In this document: positions 1 to 8,775 of the stretch, in pieces
Layout: every line of letters starts with the position of its first letter
Position numbering within the stretch: position 1 is the first letter of the stretch
Assembly (NCBI RefSeq): GCF_003258515.1
Contig: NZ_QGEH01000001.1
Span: forward strand, 186,001 to 250,000
DNA length: 64,000 nt
Direction of reading: 5' to 3'
Source: Marinobacter bohaiensis
Lineage (GTDB): Bacteria; Pseudomonadota; Gammaproteobacteria; Pseudomonadales; Oleiphilaceae
The notes under the pieces: generated by a model
Seen by the model: only the letters and a program-made list of their open reading frames with translations
What the model was told of the DNA's origin: nothing
The model's database searches: none
Made by a program: the position numbers and the translations under genes

Positions 1-1349
1 CGTCCCTGCTGGAAGATGGCCTGTACCACGCCGACGGCCAGATCGACGGGGAAGTCTACGTTTACGGCTCCTTCGTGCAGAGCAAGATGCATCAGGCGGG
101 CGTGACCTGTTCGGATTGCCACAACCCCCACAGCCTGGCGCTGAAAGCCGAGGGCAACGCCGTCTGCGGCCAGTGCCACCAGGTCTCCAAGTACGACGCG
201 GAAACCCATCACGGCCACCCCCAGGGCAGCCCAGGCGCCCAGTGCGTGAATTGCCACATGCCCGAGAAAACCTACATGGGCGTCGACGACCGGCGCGATC
301 ACAGCTTCCGCATCCCGCGTCCGGACCTGAGCGTCGAGCTGGGCGTGCCCAACGCCTGTACCCAGTGCCACGACGACCGCGATGCCCAGTGGGCCGCCGA
401 GGCCCTGGAGAAGCGCCACGGCGAACCGCCGCAGGGGCATTTCGCCCGGGCGCTGTACGCCGGGCGCTACGGTGGACCGCAGGCGGAACAGCGGTTGTCC
501 GACCTGATCCTCGATACCACCCAGCCGGCCATCGCCCGGGCCACGGCGGTGTCGCTGCTGCCGCGCTACCTGTCCCAGCAATCGGCACCGGTGCTGCAGC
601 AGGCCAGCCGCTCCGACGATCCGTTGATCGCTTTGGGTGCCGCCGAGTCGCTGGATGGCCTTCCCCAGCAGTACCGTCCCATGTTTGGCCTGCCCGGCCT
701 GTACGATGGTCACCGGGTCATCCGCAGCCTGACGGCCAGCAGCCTGTCGCCCTCAAGTATTCCCGCCAATCCGCCGGATCTGCGGCAGCGCTATGACGCG
801 GCGCTGGACGAATACATCGAATCCCAGCGCAACAACGCCGACCGGCCGGAGTCGTTGACCAACCTGGGGGACATCCGGGGCCGGCAGGGAGACGCCGAAG
901 CATCGGAGGCCAGCTACCGCGACGCCATCGACCTGGCGCCGGAATACACCCCGGCCTACGTCAACCTGTCGGATTTCCTGCGCAGCCAGGGCCGTGATGA
1001 GGCGGGGCGCGAGGTGCTGGAACAGGGATTGAGCCGCGTGCGCGATCCGGCGCCGATTCATCACGCCCTGGGGCTACTGCTGGTGCGCCAGAAGCAGCTT
1101 GGCGCCGCGTTGCCCCACCTGCGTCAGGCGGCGGAGGCGCCTTCGGCCAGCACCCGCTATCGTTATGTGTATGCCGTCGCGCTGCAGTCCAGTGGCGATG
1201 TGCGCCGGGCCATCGAGGTGTTGGAAATGGCCCACAACGACGATCCCGGCGACCGCGACGTGCTGGCGGCTCTGGTGTCCTACCTGCGCGCGACGGGGCA
1301 GGCACAGAAGGCGGATTTCTACGTCCGTCGACAGGCGGGCGGTGGTTAG
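1..1349 (+). CDS. Multiheme cytochrome c / TPR protein (5' end missing)
   Basis: The reading frame is open from base 3, so the start lies left of the window. Four CXXCH haem-binding motifs are visible near the beginning (CSDCH, CGQCH, CVNCH, CTQCH), together with distal His residues, as in doubled-CXXCH/cytochrome c554-like proteins. A HEAT-like helical stretch follows, then about four tetratricopeptide-like repeats to the C-terminus. Such proteins are normally exported and carry electrons in the periplasm; the TPR half would bind a partner. More haems may lie upstream. The partner and electron acceptor cannot be inferred from the window. The frame ends just before a 7-bp tandem repeat. Confidence 0.8.
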   Translation, partial: SLLEDGLYHADGQIDGEVYVYGSFVQSKMHQAGVTCSDCHNPHSLALKAEGNAVCGQCHQVSKYDAETHHGHPQGSPGAQCVNCHMPEKTYMGVDDRRDHSFRIPRPDLSVELGVPNACTQCHDDRDAQWAAEALEKRHGEPPQGHFARALYAGRYGGPQAEQRLSDLILDTTQPAIARATAVSLLPRYLSQQSAPVLQQASRSDDPLIALGAAESLDGLPQQYRPMFGLPGLYDGHRVIRSLTASSLSPSSIPANPPDLRQRYDAALDEYIESQRNNADRPESLTNLGDIRGRQGDAEASEASYRDAIDLAPEYTPAYVNLSDFLRSQGRDEAGREVLEQGLSRVRDPAPIHHALGLLLVRQKQLGAALPHLRQAAEAPSASTRYRYVYAVALQSSGDVRRAIEVLEMAHNDDPGDRDVLAALVSYLRATGQAQKADFYVRRQAGGG

Positions 1350-1416
1350 CGGGCATCCGTCGGGCACCCGCTGACGTAATCGGCTGGAAAAAGAAAGCAA
1401 TCAGGAAAACAGAATA

Positions 1417-1478
1417 CAGGAAGCAGGAAGCAGGAAGCAGGAAGCAGGAAGCAGGAAGCAGGAAGCAGGAAGCAGGAA
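1417..1478. repeat. 7-bp tandem repeat (CAGGAAG), eight perfect copies
   Basis: Eight exact head-to-tail copies of CAGGAAG run from 1417 to 1472, followed by a ninth, imperfect unit. The array sits between the cytochrome/TPR gene and mltF, ending 28 bp before the mltF start codon and upstream of its ribosome binding site (GGGGAG at about 1492). Arrays of this kind are prone to slipped-strand copy change. Because it lies in the probable leader or promoter of mltF, copy number would alter spacing rather than a reading frame. Confidence 0.9.
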
Positions 1479-1505
1479 AAATCAGAACAACGGGGAGATC
1501 CCATT

Positions 1506-2960
1506 ATGAGATCGACGGTTCCCTGCCTGGCCACGCTGTGCTTATCGCTCACGCTGGCCGCGTGCGACACACGGGATGATACTTCGAAGGATCAGGCCGC
1601 CACCGCCGGCGGGACGGACTCGCCACCGGCCGAAGCGCCGCGTGAAGAGCAAGATCGCCTGCAGCCGCCCGGCGAAAGCGGTGTGTTGCGGGTGGTTACC
1701 CGCAACGGCTCCACCACCTACTACCTGGACCGTCTGGAGGAGCCCGCCGGTCCCGAACACGACCTGGTGCAGGCGTTCGCCCGGCAGCAGGGCTGGGCGG
1801 TGGAATGGGTTGTGGTGCCGTCCACGGCCGAGGTGCTCCAACGTTTGCGGGCCGGTGATGTGCATCTGGCCGCCGCCGGCCTGACCCATCTGGCCTCGCG
1901 GGACGCCGCGTTCCTGCGCGGTGGCCAGTATCGCGCCATCACCGAGCAACTCGTGTGCAACCGGGCCCTGCGCCCGTTGCCGGATACGGCGGCGGAAATG
2001 GCCACCTTTAACATCCGCGTTACGGCCGGCTCCAGTTACGTGGAAACGCTCGCGGCGCTGCAGGCCGAGAACCCGGAGATCCTGTTCGAGGAAGACGACC
2101 GCATGAGCACCGAACGCCTGCTGGGCCAGGTGGAGCAGGGCAAGCTCGACTGTACGGTCGCCGACTCCAACATCGTGCAGGTGAACCGGCGCTACATGCC
2201 ACACCTGGACATCGCCATGGATCTGACGCCGTCACAGTCGCTGGGGTGGTACCTGCCCAAGGAGTACGAGGCGCTGGCCCAAACCACCCGCGCCTGGTTC
2301 GACAGCGATAGTGGCGCACTGGCGGCCAACAGCGTCGACTACCGCTACTACGCCTACATCAGCGAATTCGACTTCGTCGATTTGCGCGCCCTGAACCGGC
2401 GCATCGACGACCGGTTGCCCAAATACAAACCGCTGTTCCTGCAGGCGGAAGAAAGCACCGGCCTGCCTGCCGACCTGCTGGCGGCCCAGTCCTACCAGGA
2501 GTCCCATTGGGACCCGCAGGCGCGCAGCCCCACCGGTGTGCGCGGGTTGATGATGCTGACCCTGAACACCGCCAAGGCCTGGGGAGTGGAAAACCGGCTG
2601 GACCCGGTGCAGAGCGTGGACGGCGGCGCCCGCTACCTGGCCGACCGCCACGAGCGCCTGCCCGAGACCATCCCCGAGCCGGACCGTACCTTCCTGGCGC
2701 TGGCCAGCTACAACGTCGGCCGCGGCCACCTGCTGGACGCCCGCACCCTGGCCCGGAAACTGGGCAAGAACCCGGATTCCTGGTCGGACATGAAAGACGT
2801 GCTGCCGCTGCTGGCGGAAGAGGAATACTACGCCCAGTTGCGCTACGGCTACGCCCGGGGCTATGAGCCGGTGCACTACGTCACGCGCATCCGCAACTAC
2901 CGGGACGTGATCGAGGGTGCGTTTACCGGGGCCGGGGTGACGACCACGGACGGGGATTAA
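1506..2960 (+). CDS. mltF: Membrane-bound lytic murein transglycosylase F
   Basis: This 484-residue protein cleaves peptidoglycan glycan strands to 1,6-anhydro ends at the periplasmic face of the outer membrane. A lipoprotein signal peptide ends in the lipobox LAAC with Cys20. An SBP_bac_3-like regulatory domain covers about residues 55-280 and an SLT catalytic domain about 300-460. The catalytic Glu is expected at about residue 332 in QSYQESHWDP, followed by the family motif S-P-T-G-V-R-G-L-M. Length and domain order match MltF. The start at 1506 has GGGGAG 9 bases upstream. The 7-bp tandem repeat lies directly upstream and could affect expression. Confidence 0.93.
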   Translation: MRSTVPCLATLCLSLTLAACDTRDDTSKDQAATAGGTDSPPAEAPREEQDRLQPPGESGVLRVVTRNGSTTYYLDRLEEPAGPEHDLVQAFARQQGWAVEWVVVPSTAEVLQRLRAGDVHLAAAGLTHLASRDAAFLRGGQYRAITEQLVCNRALRPLPDTAAEMATFNIRVTAGSSYVETLAALQAENPEILFEEDDRMSTERLLGQVEQGKLDCTVADSNIVQVNRRYMPHLDIAMDLTPSQSLGWYLPKEYEALAQTTRAWFDSDSGALAANSVDYRYYAYISEFDFVDLRALNRRIDDRLPKYKPLFLQAEESTGLPADLLAAQSYQESHWDPQARSPTGVRGLMMLTLNTAKAWGVENRLDPVQSVDGGARYLADRHERLPETIPEPDRTFLALASYNVGRGHLLDARTLARKLGKNPDSWSDMKDVLPLLAEEEYYAQLRYGYARGYEPVHYVTRIRNYRDVIEGAFTGAGVTTTDGD

Positions 2961-3068
2961 GGCGCCCGTTGAAACCGCACAATTGGCCCGCTACGGAGCG
3001 GTGCCCGGCCAGGGATGGCAAGCTGTAGAATACACACTCTTTACTATCGTAAAGTTAGGTTAATTAGG

Positions 3069-3098
3069 TTGTGGCTATGGAAACGGCCTCCATATACT
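3069..3098 (+). promoter_or_regulatory. Candidate sigma-70 promoter of the sulfotransferase gene
   Basis: A -10 hexamer TATACT (3093-3098) lies 18 bp downstream of TTGTGG (3069-3074). The surrounding 3040-3100 stretch is markedly AT-richer than its neighbours. The predicted transcript would start about 25 bases before the ATG at 3129. Visual match only. Confidence 0.4.
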
Positions 3099-3128
3099 GC
3101 TCGTGATTGCTGTCTATGGAGTTGCCGT

Positions 3129-4022
3129 ATGCCCCGCCTGAGGTCACGCCTTAAACCTCGTTCGCTCGCCCGGTCCCTGTTTTGCCGCTTGCCCCTGCCC
3201 GGCGTAAAACGCCCGGTGTTTATCGTCGGCTGCGGCCGTTCCGGCACCACGATTTTCGGAACCGCGCTGTCCCGGCACGACGCGGTCACCTATCTGAACG
3301 AACGGCGTGATCTCTGGTTCTCGGCGTTTCCCGAAACGGATATCTGGAGCCGCAAGGCGGTCCGGCGTGGTGGCCGGCTCAGCCTGGACGAACAGCACGC
3401 CGACCCGGTCCGGAGCCGCAAGCTGGCCCGCCTGTTCCGCTTCGAGACCCTGCGCCGGCGGCGGCCGATACTGGTAGAAAAACTGCCCATCAACAATTTC
3501 CGGCTGCCGTTCATCCGCGCCGCTTTCCCGGATGCCCGCTTCATCCACATCTACCGCAACGGCCTGGAAGTGGCCCGCTCCATCGAACGCTTCAAGGCCG
3601 AAAAGCCCTGGTTCGGCGCGGACGGCTACAAGTGGCAGCGCCTGGCGCATTTCGCCGGGAGCCATCCGGACTACGCATCGCTGGCGCCACACTGCCTGAG
3701 CGACTTCCAGCGCGGGTTGCTGGAGTGGCGCATGAGCACCGAAGCGGTGGTGGATTTCCTGGCGACCCTGCCGCCGGAGGATTTCATGGAGATCAGCTAC
3801 GGCGAACTCATGTCACGACCCTGCGAGACGCTGGAATGGGTGCAGGATTTCATCGGCCTGGAACGCGATCCCGCCGTCGCCGGGTTCGCCCGGCAGGCGC
3901 TGTCACGCCGCAGTGAACCGGTGGGCGGGGAGGACTTTCCGGACGAGCTGCGGACCCTGGGCGGCCCCTTGCTGCCGAAGTCCATGGCGGGGTTTGGAGG
4001 GCTGGTAGCAGGCCTCGGCTGA
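3129..4022 (+). CDS. Sulfotransferase family protein
   Basis: This 297-residue protein has the PAPS 5'-phosphosulfate loop near its N-terminus (residues about 30-41, VGCGRSGTTIF) and a downstream 3'-phosphate region around IHIYRNGLEVARSIERF. It should transfer sulfate from PAPS to a hydroxyl or amine of a glycan, lipid or small molecule; the acceptor cannot be read from sequence. The ATG at 3129 is chosen because GGAG lies 8 bases upstream; an in-frame upstream start at 3015 would add 38 residues rich in Cys, Trp and Arg that do not look like protein. It is a lone gene, convergent with the phn operon. Confidence 0.8.
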   Translation: MPRLRSRLKPRSLARSLFCRLPLPGVKRPVFIVGCGRSGTTIFGTALSRHDAVTYLNERRDLWFSAFPETDIWSRKAVRRGGRLSLDEQHADPVRSRKLARLFRFETLRRRRPILVEKLPINNFRLPFIRAAFPDARFIHIYRNGLEVARSIERFKAEKPWFGADGYKWQRLAHFAGSHPDYASLAPHCLSDFQRGLLEWRMSTEAVVDFLATLPPEDFMEISYGELMSRPCETLEWVQDFIGLERDPAVAGFARQALSRRSEPVGGEDFPDELRTLGGPLLPKSMAGFGGLVAGLG

Positions 4023-4034
4023 CAGGGGCCGGCT

Positions 4035-4997
4035 TCAGATCGCCGGCGCCTGATACGTCGGGAATATGCCTGAACGCTCCATACAGCGGCCCGCGTCGAG
4101 GCCCTTCAGGGCGCCGTGTTCGGTCACCAGCAGGGTGCTCATGCCGGCGCTTTGCCCGCCCAGGATGTCGGTATGCAGGGTGTCGCCGACCATCAGGACC
4201 CGATCCGGATCGGGGTTGCCAAGACGCGCCAGCGCCGCCTCGAAAGCGGGGGTATAGGGCTTGCCATAGAACACCGGCGTGATACCGGTGCGGTCCACCA
4301 GTTGATGGGCGAAGAAACCGGGTTCCAGGGTCAGGCGGTCGCCGCGCGGGGCCACCAGATCCGGGTTCGCCACTTCCAGCGGGCGCGGGTAGCTGGACAG
4401 GCTGGCTTCCAGTATGGACTGGTGGGATCGGGTCCAGTCCTGGGTGCTCAGGAACAGGAAACCGTCGCAGCGGTCCATGCGTTCGCGCAGGCTGCGATCG
4501 GCGTTGCCGTGAATGGCGAGGGCGTTGACCGGCAGGGTTTCCGGGCGCGCATGGGGCGGGGCAATCACGCCCCACAAGCCCTGGCGCGGGTTCTCGGCGA
4601 GGGCCTGTTCGAGCAGCCAGCGGCTGCAGATCAATTGCTCCGGTTCGATGGCGAAGCCAAAGCGGCGGTACTTGGCGACCAGGTCGCGGGTGCTGGCGGT
4701 GGCGGCGTTGGACAGGATCAGGCAGCGTTTGCCCGCCTTCTGCAGTTCGGCGAAACGGAACACCGCGTTGGGCAGCGGCCGGTCGCCGGTGTTGAGCACA
4801 CCGAAGGCGTCGAACACAAAGGCGTCGAACAGCGCCGTCAGACCATCCAGCGAGTGGTAGACCGACGGTGGGCGCGTGGTGGCAAGTGGCGAACGGCGCG
4901 GCAGGCGATGGCGAATGCGTTCGTATTCCGAAAAGGCCCAGCGGGGCGTCGGCGGCATCAGGTCGTGCACCGCCGATAACGATTCCGATGTTGTCAT
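4035..4997 (-). CDS. HAD-IIA (TIGR01459-like) protein, last gene of the phn operon
   Basis: This 320-residue protein resembles the NagD/AraL-type HAD subfamily of phosphatases. Motif I reads VFDAFGVL (Asp63 as presumptive nucleophile), but the second Asp of the usual DxD is Phe65, as in the DxWGVL-type branch, so hydrolase activity is uncertain. The C-terminal metal motif is intact (VGDTLHTDILGGQSAG). The start at 4997 is chosen because it lies 2 bases after the stop of the upstream permease gene, giving tight translational coupling. It is therefore probably expressed with the Pho-controlled importer, perhaps acting on an imported phosphorylated compound. That role is an inference. Confidence 0.78.
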   Translation of the reverse strand: MTTSESLSAVHDLMPPTPRWAFSEYERIRHRLPRRSPLATTRPPSVYHSLDGLTALFDAFVFDAFGVLNTGDRPLPNAVFRFAELQKAGKRCLILSNAATASTRDLVAKYRRFGFAIEPEQLICSRWLLEQALAENPRQGLWGVIAPPHARPETLPVNALAIHGNADRSLRERMDRCDGFLFLSTQDWTRSHQSILEASLSSYPRPLEVANPDLVAPRGDRLTLEPGFFAHQLVDRTGITPVFYGKPYTPAFEAALARLGNPDPDRVLMVGDTLHTDILGGQSAGMSTLLVTEHGALKGLDAGRCMERSGIFPTYQAPAI

Positions 4998-4999
4998 GA

Positions 5000-5809
5000 C
5001 TACAGGACTGCCTGTCTCACCCGGGCCGAAACCCATTCCGAGAGTACCACCGTGGCCAGGATGACGATGAAGATCATGGTCACCTGGGGCCAGGCCAGTA
5101 CGTTAAGCGATGCCTGTAACTGTAGACCCAAACCACCGGCGCCGACCAGCCCCAGGATGGTGGATTCGCGGATGTTGATGTCCCAGCGGAACACGCTGAT
5201 GCCCCAGAAGGTAGGCAGCACCTGCGGCACGATGCCGTAATCGATGATCTGCAGCCCGGAACCGCCGGTGGCGCGCACCGCCTCCACCTGTTTCTCGTCG
5301 ATTTCCTCGATGGCCTCATACAGCAGCTTGGCGACAAAGCCGATCGAGCGCAGGCCGATGGCGATGATTCCCGCCAGCAGTCCCGGGCCGATGATGGCCA
5401 CCAGCAGCAGCGCCCAGATCAGCGAGTTGATCGAGCGCGAGGCGACGATGATCAGCAGCGCGACGGGCCGCACCAGGTACACGCTGGGCGTGGTGTTGCG
5501 GGCCGCCAGGAAGGCCACCGGCACCGCGATGATGACGCCCAGCAGCGTGCCCAGGGTGGCGATGTTCAGGGTGTCCCAGAGCGGCTCCCACAGGGTGTTG
5601 ATGTAGCCCCAGGCCGGCGGCACCATGCGCCCGCCGATGTCGGCCGCCTGGCGCGGGGCGTCGGTGACGAAGGCCCAGATGGTGTCCCGGGTCATTACCT
5701 GCCAGCAGAACACGGTCAGCGCCACCAGCCAGAACCAGCCCACCCAGCGCAGCAGGCGCTGCTTCGGGGTGCGGTATTGCCATTGTGATTCGAGGGTCCC
5801 GGTCGTCAT
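5000..5809 (-). CDS. phnE: Phosphonate-type ABC transporter permease, second copy
   Basis: This 269-residue inner-membrane permease has about six hydrophobic segments and the EAA-loop signature (KQVEAVRATGGSG) that docks on the ATPase. The C-terminal part (RESTILGLVGAGGLGLQL) is typical of PhnE. The start at 5809 overlaps the stop of the preceding permease gene by 4 bases (ATGA). Two tandem phnE genes are common in PhnCDEE-type systems and would form a heterodimeric channel. A longer in-frame extension to 6268 exists but lies inside the upstream permease gene and is rejected. Confidence 0.9.
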   Translation of the reverse strand: MTTGTLESQWQYRTPKQRLLRWVGWFWLVALTVFCWQVMTRDTIWAFVTDAPRQAADIGGRMVPPAWGYINTLWEPLWDTLNIATLGTLLGVIIAVPVAFLAARNTTPSVYLVRPVALLIIVASRSINSLIWALLLVAIIGPGLLAGIIAIGLRSIGFVAKLLYEAIEEIDEKQVEAVRATGGSGLQIIDYGIVPQVLPTFWGISVFRWDINIRESTILGLVGAGGLGLQLQASLNVLAWPQVTMIFIVILATVVLSEWVSARVRQAVL

Positions 5810-6627
5810 TGCACCCACCGCCTTACATGGGAGGAGCTGTATTCCACCAGCAGCACGATGGCGATGATGATGATCAGGATGGCGCCGGCGGAGTCGTATT
5901 CGTAGCGGTCGATGGCGGTGTTCAGGGTAGCGCCGATGCCGCCGGCGCCGACGATGCCGATCACCGCCGATTCGCGGAAGTTGATGTCCAGCCGGTACAG
6001 GGACAGGCCGATCAGGCGCGGCATCACCTGGGGCTGCACGGCGTAGTTCACCACCTGCCACCAGCCCGCGCCGGTGGCCCGCACCGCTTCGATCTGCACC
6101 GCGTTGCAGGCTTCGATGTCCTCGGCCAGCAGCTTGGAGAGGAAGCCGATGGTGGCGAACGCCAGGGTCAGGAAGCCGGCAAACGGGCCAAAGCCGAACA
6201 TGGCCACCAGCAGGATGGCGATGATGATCTCCTGGAACGAGCGCGACACGGTGATGATCGCCCGGCACAGCAGGTACACCGGCATGGGTGTGAGGTTGCG
6301 GGCGGCGCCGATGCCGATCGGCACCGAAATCAGGATGCCGGCCACGGTGGAGGTCACCGTCATGGTCAGGCTCTCGATCAGTCCGGCCTGGATGTCGTCC
6401 CAGCGGCTGGTGAAGTCCGGCACCAGGAAGCCCTGCACGAAGCGCCAGCCCCGTTCGAGGCCTTCGTAGACGCGCATCCAGTCCACCTCAATGGACTGCA
6501 CCGCCAGGACCAGGTAGACCAGCGCGCCGATGTAGATCGTGCGGCGCCAGCCGGTGTGAGTGAACAGCGCCGGTGGGCGTTTCCAGGGGCGCGGCGCGTT
6601 GGATTCGGGGGTGGACGACGCGGTCAC
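5806..6627 (-). CDS. phnE: Phosphonate-type ABC transporter permease, first copy
   Basis: This 273-residue inner-membrane permease has an EAA-loop motif ([11 protein letters not shown]) and the PhnE-like C-terminus ([19 protein letters not shown]). It overlaps phnC upstream by 4 bases (ATGA at 6624-6627) and the second phnE downstream by 4 bases, so the operon is fully coupled. Together with the second PhnE and PhnC it forms the membrane complex that imports a phosphonate or similar oxyanion delivered by PhnD. Confidence 0.91.
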   Translation of the reverse strand: MTASSTPESNAPRPWKRPPALFTHTGWRRTIYIGALVYLVLAVQSIEVDWMRVYEGLERGWRFVQGFLVPDFTSRWDDIQAGLIESLTMTVTSTVAGILISVPIGIGAARNLTPMPVYLLCRAIITVSRSFQEIIIAILLVAMFGFGPFAGFLTLAFATIGFLSKLLAEDIEACNAVQIEAVRATGAGWWQVVNYAVQPQVMPRLIGLSLYRLDINFRESAVIGIVGAGGIGATLNTAIDRYEYDSAGAILIIIIAIVLLVEYSSSHVRRWVQ

Positions 6628-7436
6628 AGGCCCTCCGCCACGGACAGGTTGCCGGCGTCGGATTCGGCGTGCTCGCCGTCCCCGCGCAGCTGGTTCCAGT
6701 CCTCGTCGCCATAGATGGTGGTCAGCACCTCGTTGCCCAGATCATCCGGCGGTCCGTCGAACACCACCTGCCCGTTACGCAGGCCGATGATGCGGTCGGC
6801 GAACTGCTGCGCCAGCATCACGTCGTGGATGTTGATGATCGCCGGCAGGTTGCGCTCGCGGCACATGCTCTGGATCAGGCGCATGATCTGGCGTGAGGTC
6901 TTGGGATCGAGCGACGCGGTGGGTTCGTCCACCAGCAGCAGCTCGGGATTCTGTTCCAGGGCGCGGGCGATGCCCACCCGCTGGCGCTGGCCGCCGGACA
7001 GGGCGTCCGCGCGCTTGTTGAAATGGTCGCCCAGGCCCACCCGCTCCAGCAGGGCGAAGGCCTGGTCGATGTCCGCCTGGGCGTAGCGGCGCAGGAAGGA
7101 GCGCCAGGCGGAGACGTAGCCGAGGCGGCCGGAGAGCACGTTCTCCATCACCGTCAGCCGCTCCACCAGGGCGTACTCCTGGAAGATCATGCCGATGCGC
7201 CGGCGCGCCTGGCGCAGCGCACGCCCGTTGAGGCGGGTCAGGTCGGTGCCGCCGAGCAGCACCTGACCGGCGGTGGGCTCCACCAGCCGGTTGATGCAGC
7301 GGATCAGGGTGGATTTGCCCGCACCGGAAGGGCCGATCAGCCCCACCACCTGACCGGCGGGAATGGTGAAGCTGACGTCGGTCAGCGCCTGGTCGCCGGT
7401 CTTGTACGTCTTGGATACGGCCTTGAGTTCCAGCAC
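6624..7436 (-). CDS. phnC: Phosphonate-type ABC transporter ATP-binding protein
   Basis: This 270-residue ABC ATPase has Walker [10 protein letters not shown] (residues 35-43), the signature [13 protein letters not shown] (about 147-159), Walker [13 protein letters not shown] and a switch His region (IINIHDV). Order and similarity place it as PhnC, the motor of the phn importer. It starts 14 bases after the phnD stop and overlaps phnE by 4 bases. No C-P lyase gene (phnG-M) or phosphonatase follows within the window, so the substrate is not fixed by context. Confidence 0.93.
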   Translation of the reverse strand: MLELKAVSKTYKTGDQALTDVSFTIPAGQVVGLIGPSGAGKSTLIRCINRLVEPTAGQVLLGGTDLTRLNGRALRQARRRIGMIFQEYALVERLTVMENVLSGRLGYVSAWRSFLRRYAQADIDQAFALLERVGLGDHFNKRADALSGGQRQRVGIARALEQNPELLLVDEPTASLDPKTSRQIMRLIQSMCRERNLPAIINIHDVMLAQQFADRIIGLRNGQVVFDGPPDDLGNEVLTTIYGDEDWNQLRGDGEHAESDAGNLSVAEGL

Positions 7437-7450
7437 GGGCTATCCGGTCC

Positions 7451-8398
7451 TTATTGGCAGTTGTACTGGACGCCGTTGGCGGCGTCGATCTTGCGGATCA
7501 CTTCCCATTCCTTCTTGAAGGTGATGGGGATGAACTGCGCCTCGCCGGACTTGGAGAACTCCTCCTGCAGGGAGGTGCCTTCCCAGTCGAAGGTCGCGAA
7601 CGCGTCCTTGATCTGCTCCTGCAGCTCCGGCTTGAGGTTGTAGGCCATGCCGTAGCCGGTGGTGGGGAAGGTCTGGGAGGTGTAGACCGTCTTGATCTGG
7701 TCCTCGCTCACCACGTCACGGCGCAGCATGCGATCCAGTACCGAGTTGGCGATGGCGGCGGCCGGATAGTCCTTGTTGGCCACGCCCAGGATGGAGTTGT
7801 CGTGCTTGCCGGAGAACACCGGTTCGAAATCCTCGCCGGCGATCATGTTGTAGTCGGCCTTGAGGATGGCGGACGGCGCCTTGAAGCCGGAGTTGGAGGT
7901 CTGCGAGGTGAACGCCAGCTCCTTGCCCTTGATGTCTTCCACTTCCTCGATGCCCGACCCCGGGTACGTGATGATCTCCATCTCGTAACCGAAGGAGCCG
8001 TCCTCGGAGGCCATCATGGTGAACGGGCGGAAACCGGCGCAGGCCACGGCCAGCGGGTTGGAGCCGGTGTTGAAGCCGGCGATGTGCAGACGCCCGGCAC
8101 GCATGGCTTCGATCTGGGCGGCGTTGGACTGTACCGGGAAGAACTGGACCTTCTTGCCGGTCTTCTCGGACAGGTAGTCGAGGAAGTCCGACCAGGCGTC
8201 CTTGTAGACCGCCGGGTCTTCCACCGGGGTGTAGGCGAAGATCAGCGTGGACGGGTCCACCTGCTGGGACGGGTCGCTGGGAATGTCCGCCACCAGGTCG
8301 CCGTCGGCGTCGGTGTAGCGGCTGTCGAGTTTGAATTCAGCGTGGGAGAGCGCCGGGCACAGCAGCGCAGCACAGGTAAGGGCGAGCAACTTTTTCAT
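7451..8398 (-). CDS. phnD: Periplasmic phosphonate/oxyanion-binding protein
   Basis: This 315-residue solute-binding protein has a Sec signal peptide (cleavage after the ALSHA region, about residue 20) and the PhnD-family anion-binding loop FTSQTSNSGFKAP. It collects phosphonate, phosphite or a related P-oxyanion in the periplasm and delivers it to the PhnC-PhnE-PhnE complex. It is first in the operon and preceded by a Pho box and a matching -10 element, so it should be induced by phosphate starvation through PhoB. Which P compound it prefers cannot be decided by eye. Confidence 0.92.
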   Translation of the reverse strand: MKKLLALTCAALLCPALSHAEFKLDSRYTDADGDLVADIPSDPSQQVDPSTLIFAYTPVEDPAVYKDAWSDFLDYLSEKTGKKVQFFPVQSNAAQIEAMRAGRLHIAGFNTGSNPLAVACAGFRPFTMMASEDGSFGYEMEIITYPGSGIEEVEDIKGKELAFTSQTSNSGFKAPSAILKADYNMIAGEDFEPVFSGKHDNSILGVANKDYPAAAIANSVLDRMLRRDVVSEDQIKTVYTSQTFPTTGYGMAYNLKPELQEQIKDAFATFDWEGTSLQEEFSKSGEAQFIPITFKKEWEVIRKIDAANGVQYNCQ

Positions 8399-8775
8399 GG
8401 TTTTTTATCCCTGGTCGTTGAACCTGGTTTGTTGTTCCGGCAGTCGCCGACAACCTCCGCGGCACTGCACGGTCTCAAGTCGCTCCCTACGTTATAGCAG
8501 CCAAATGGCAGTTTTGTGACAGCACGGGATAACTGCTTTTCCCTCAATTGGTTACACGTTCATGGCTGGCTAATTGTGGTGATAGCCTGGGTTTATTGCT
8601 CAATTTCTGGACGAAACCGCGATCTGTGACGATGCTCTAGTTTGGTACAGCAACAATCAGAAAAAGCATCTTTCCAGAAACAGCCGGACCCTCCCGGGCC
8701 CGGATTGCCTGTGCCCGGAGGAGCCTCCGACAAGGCCCCGAAAGCTGACAACAACAAAGATTGGGGACAACGCAA
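8399..8775. other. Intergenic region between phnD and the TRAP operon
   Basis: This 377-bp divergent region holds the Pho box for phnD (8491-8522). The plus-strand half, toward the TRAP binding-protein gene, is AT-rich around 8540-8660 and presumably contains its promoter. I found no convincing sigma-70 pair, sigma-54 element or operator there. Confidence 0.5.
8491..8522 (-). promoter_or_regulatory. Pho box and -10 element of the phn operon
   Basis: Read on the minus strand, CTGTCACAAAACTGCCAT (8522 down to 8505) is two 7-bp PhoB half-sites separated by four A/T bases. It matches the consensus CTGTCAT-N4-CTGTCAT at 12 of 14 half-site positions. Eight bases downstream is TATAAC (8496-8491), a good -10 hexamer. 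There is no separate -35, as expected for PhoB-activated promoters. The predicted start is about 85-90 bases before phnD. Confidence 0.85.

Noticed and set aside
1346-1570. Minus-strand frame with repeated CFLLPAS units
   Set aside because: It is the translation of the 7-bp tandem repeat, a frequent artefact; no ribosome binding site or homology.
5810-6268. N-terminal extension of the second permease gene
   Set aside because: It overlaps the first permease gene in another frame; the short start at 5809 overlaps the upstream stop as ATGA and begins the recognisable PhnE sequence.
8540-8775. Sigma-54 promoter for the DctPQM-glc operon
   Set aside because: No GG-N10-GC pair with flanking consensus was found; the DctB/DctD genes in the window are beside the TAXI system instead.
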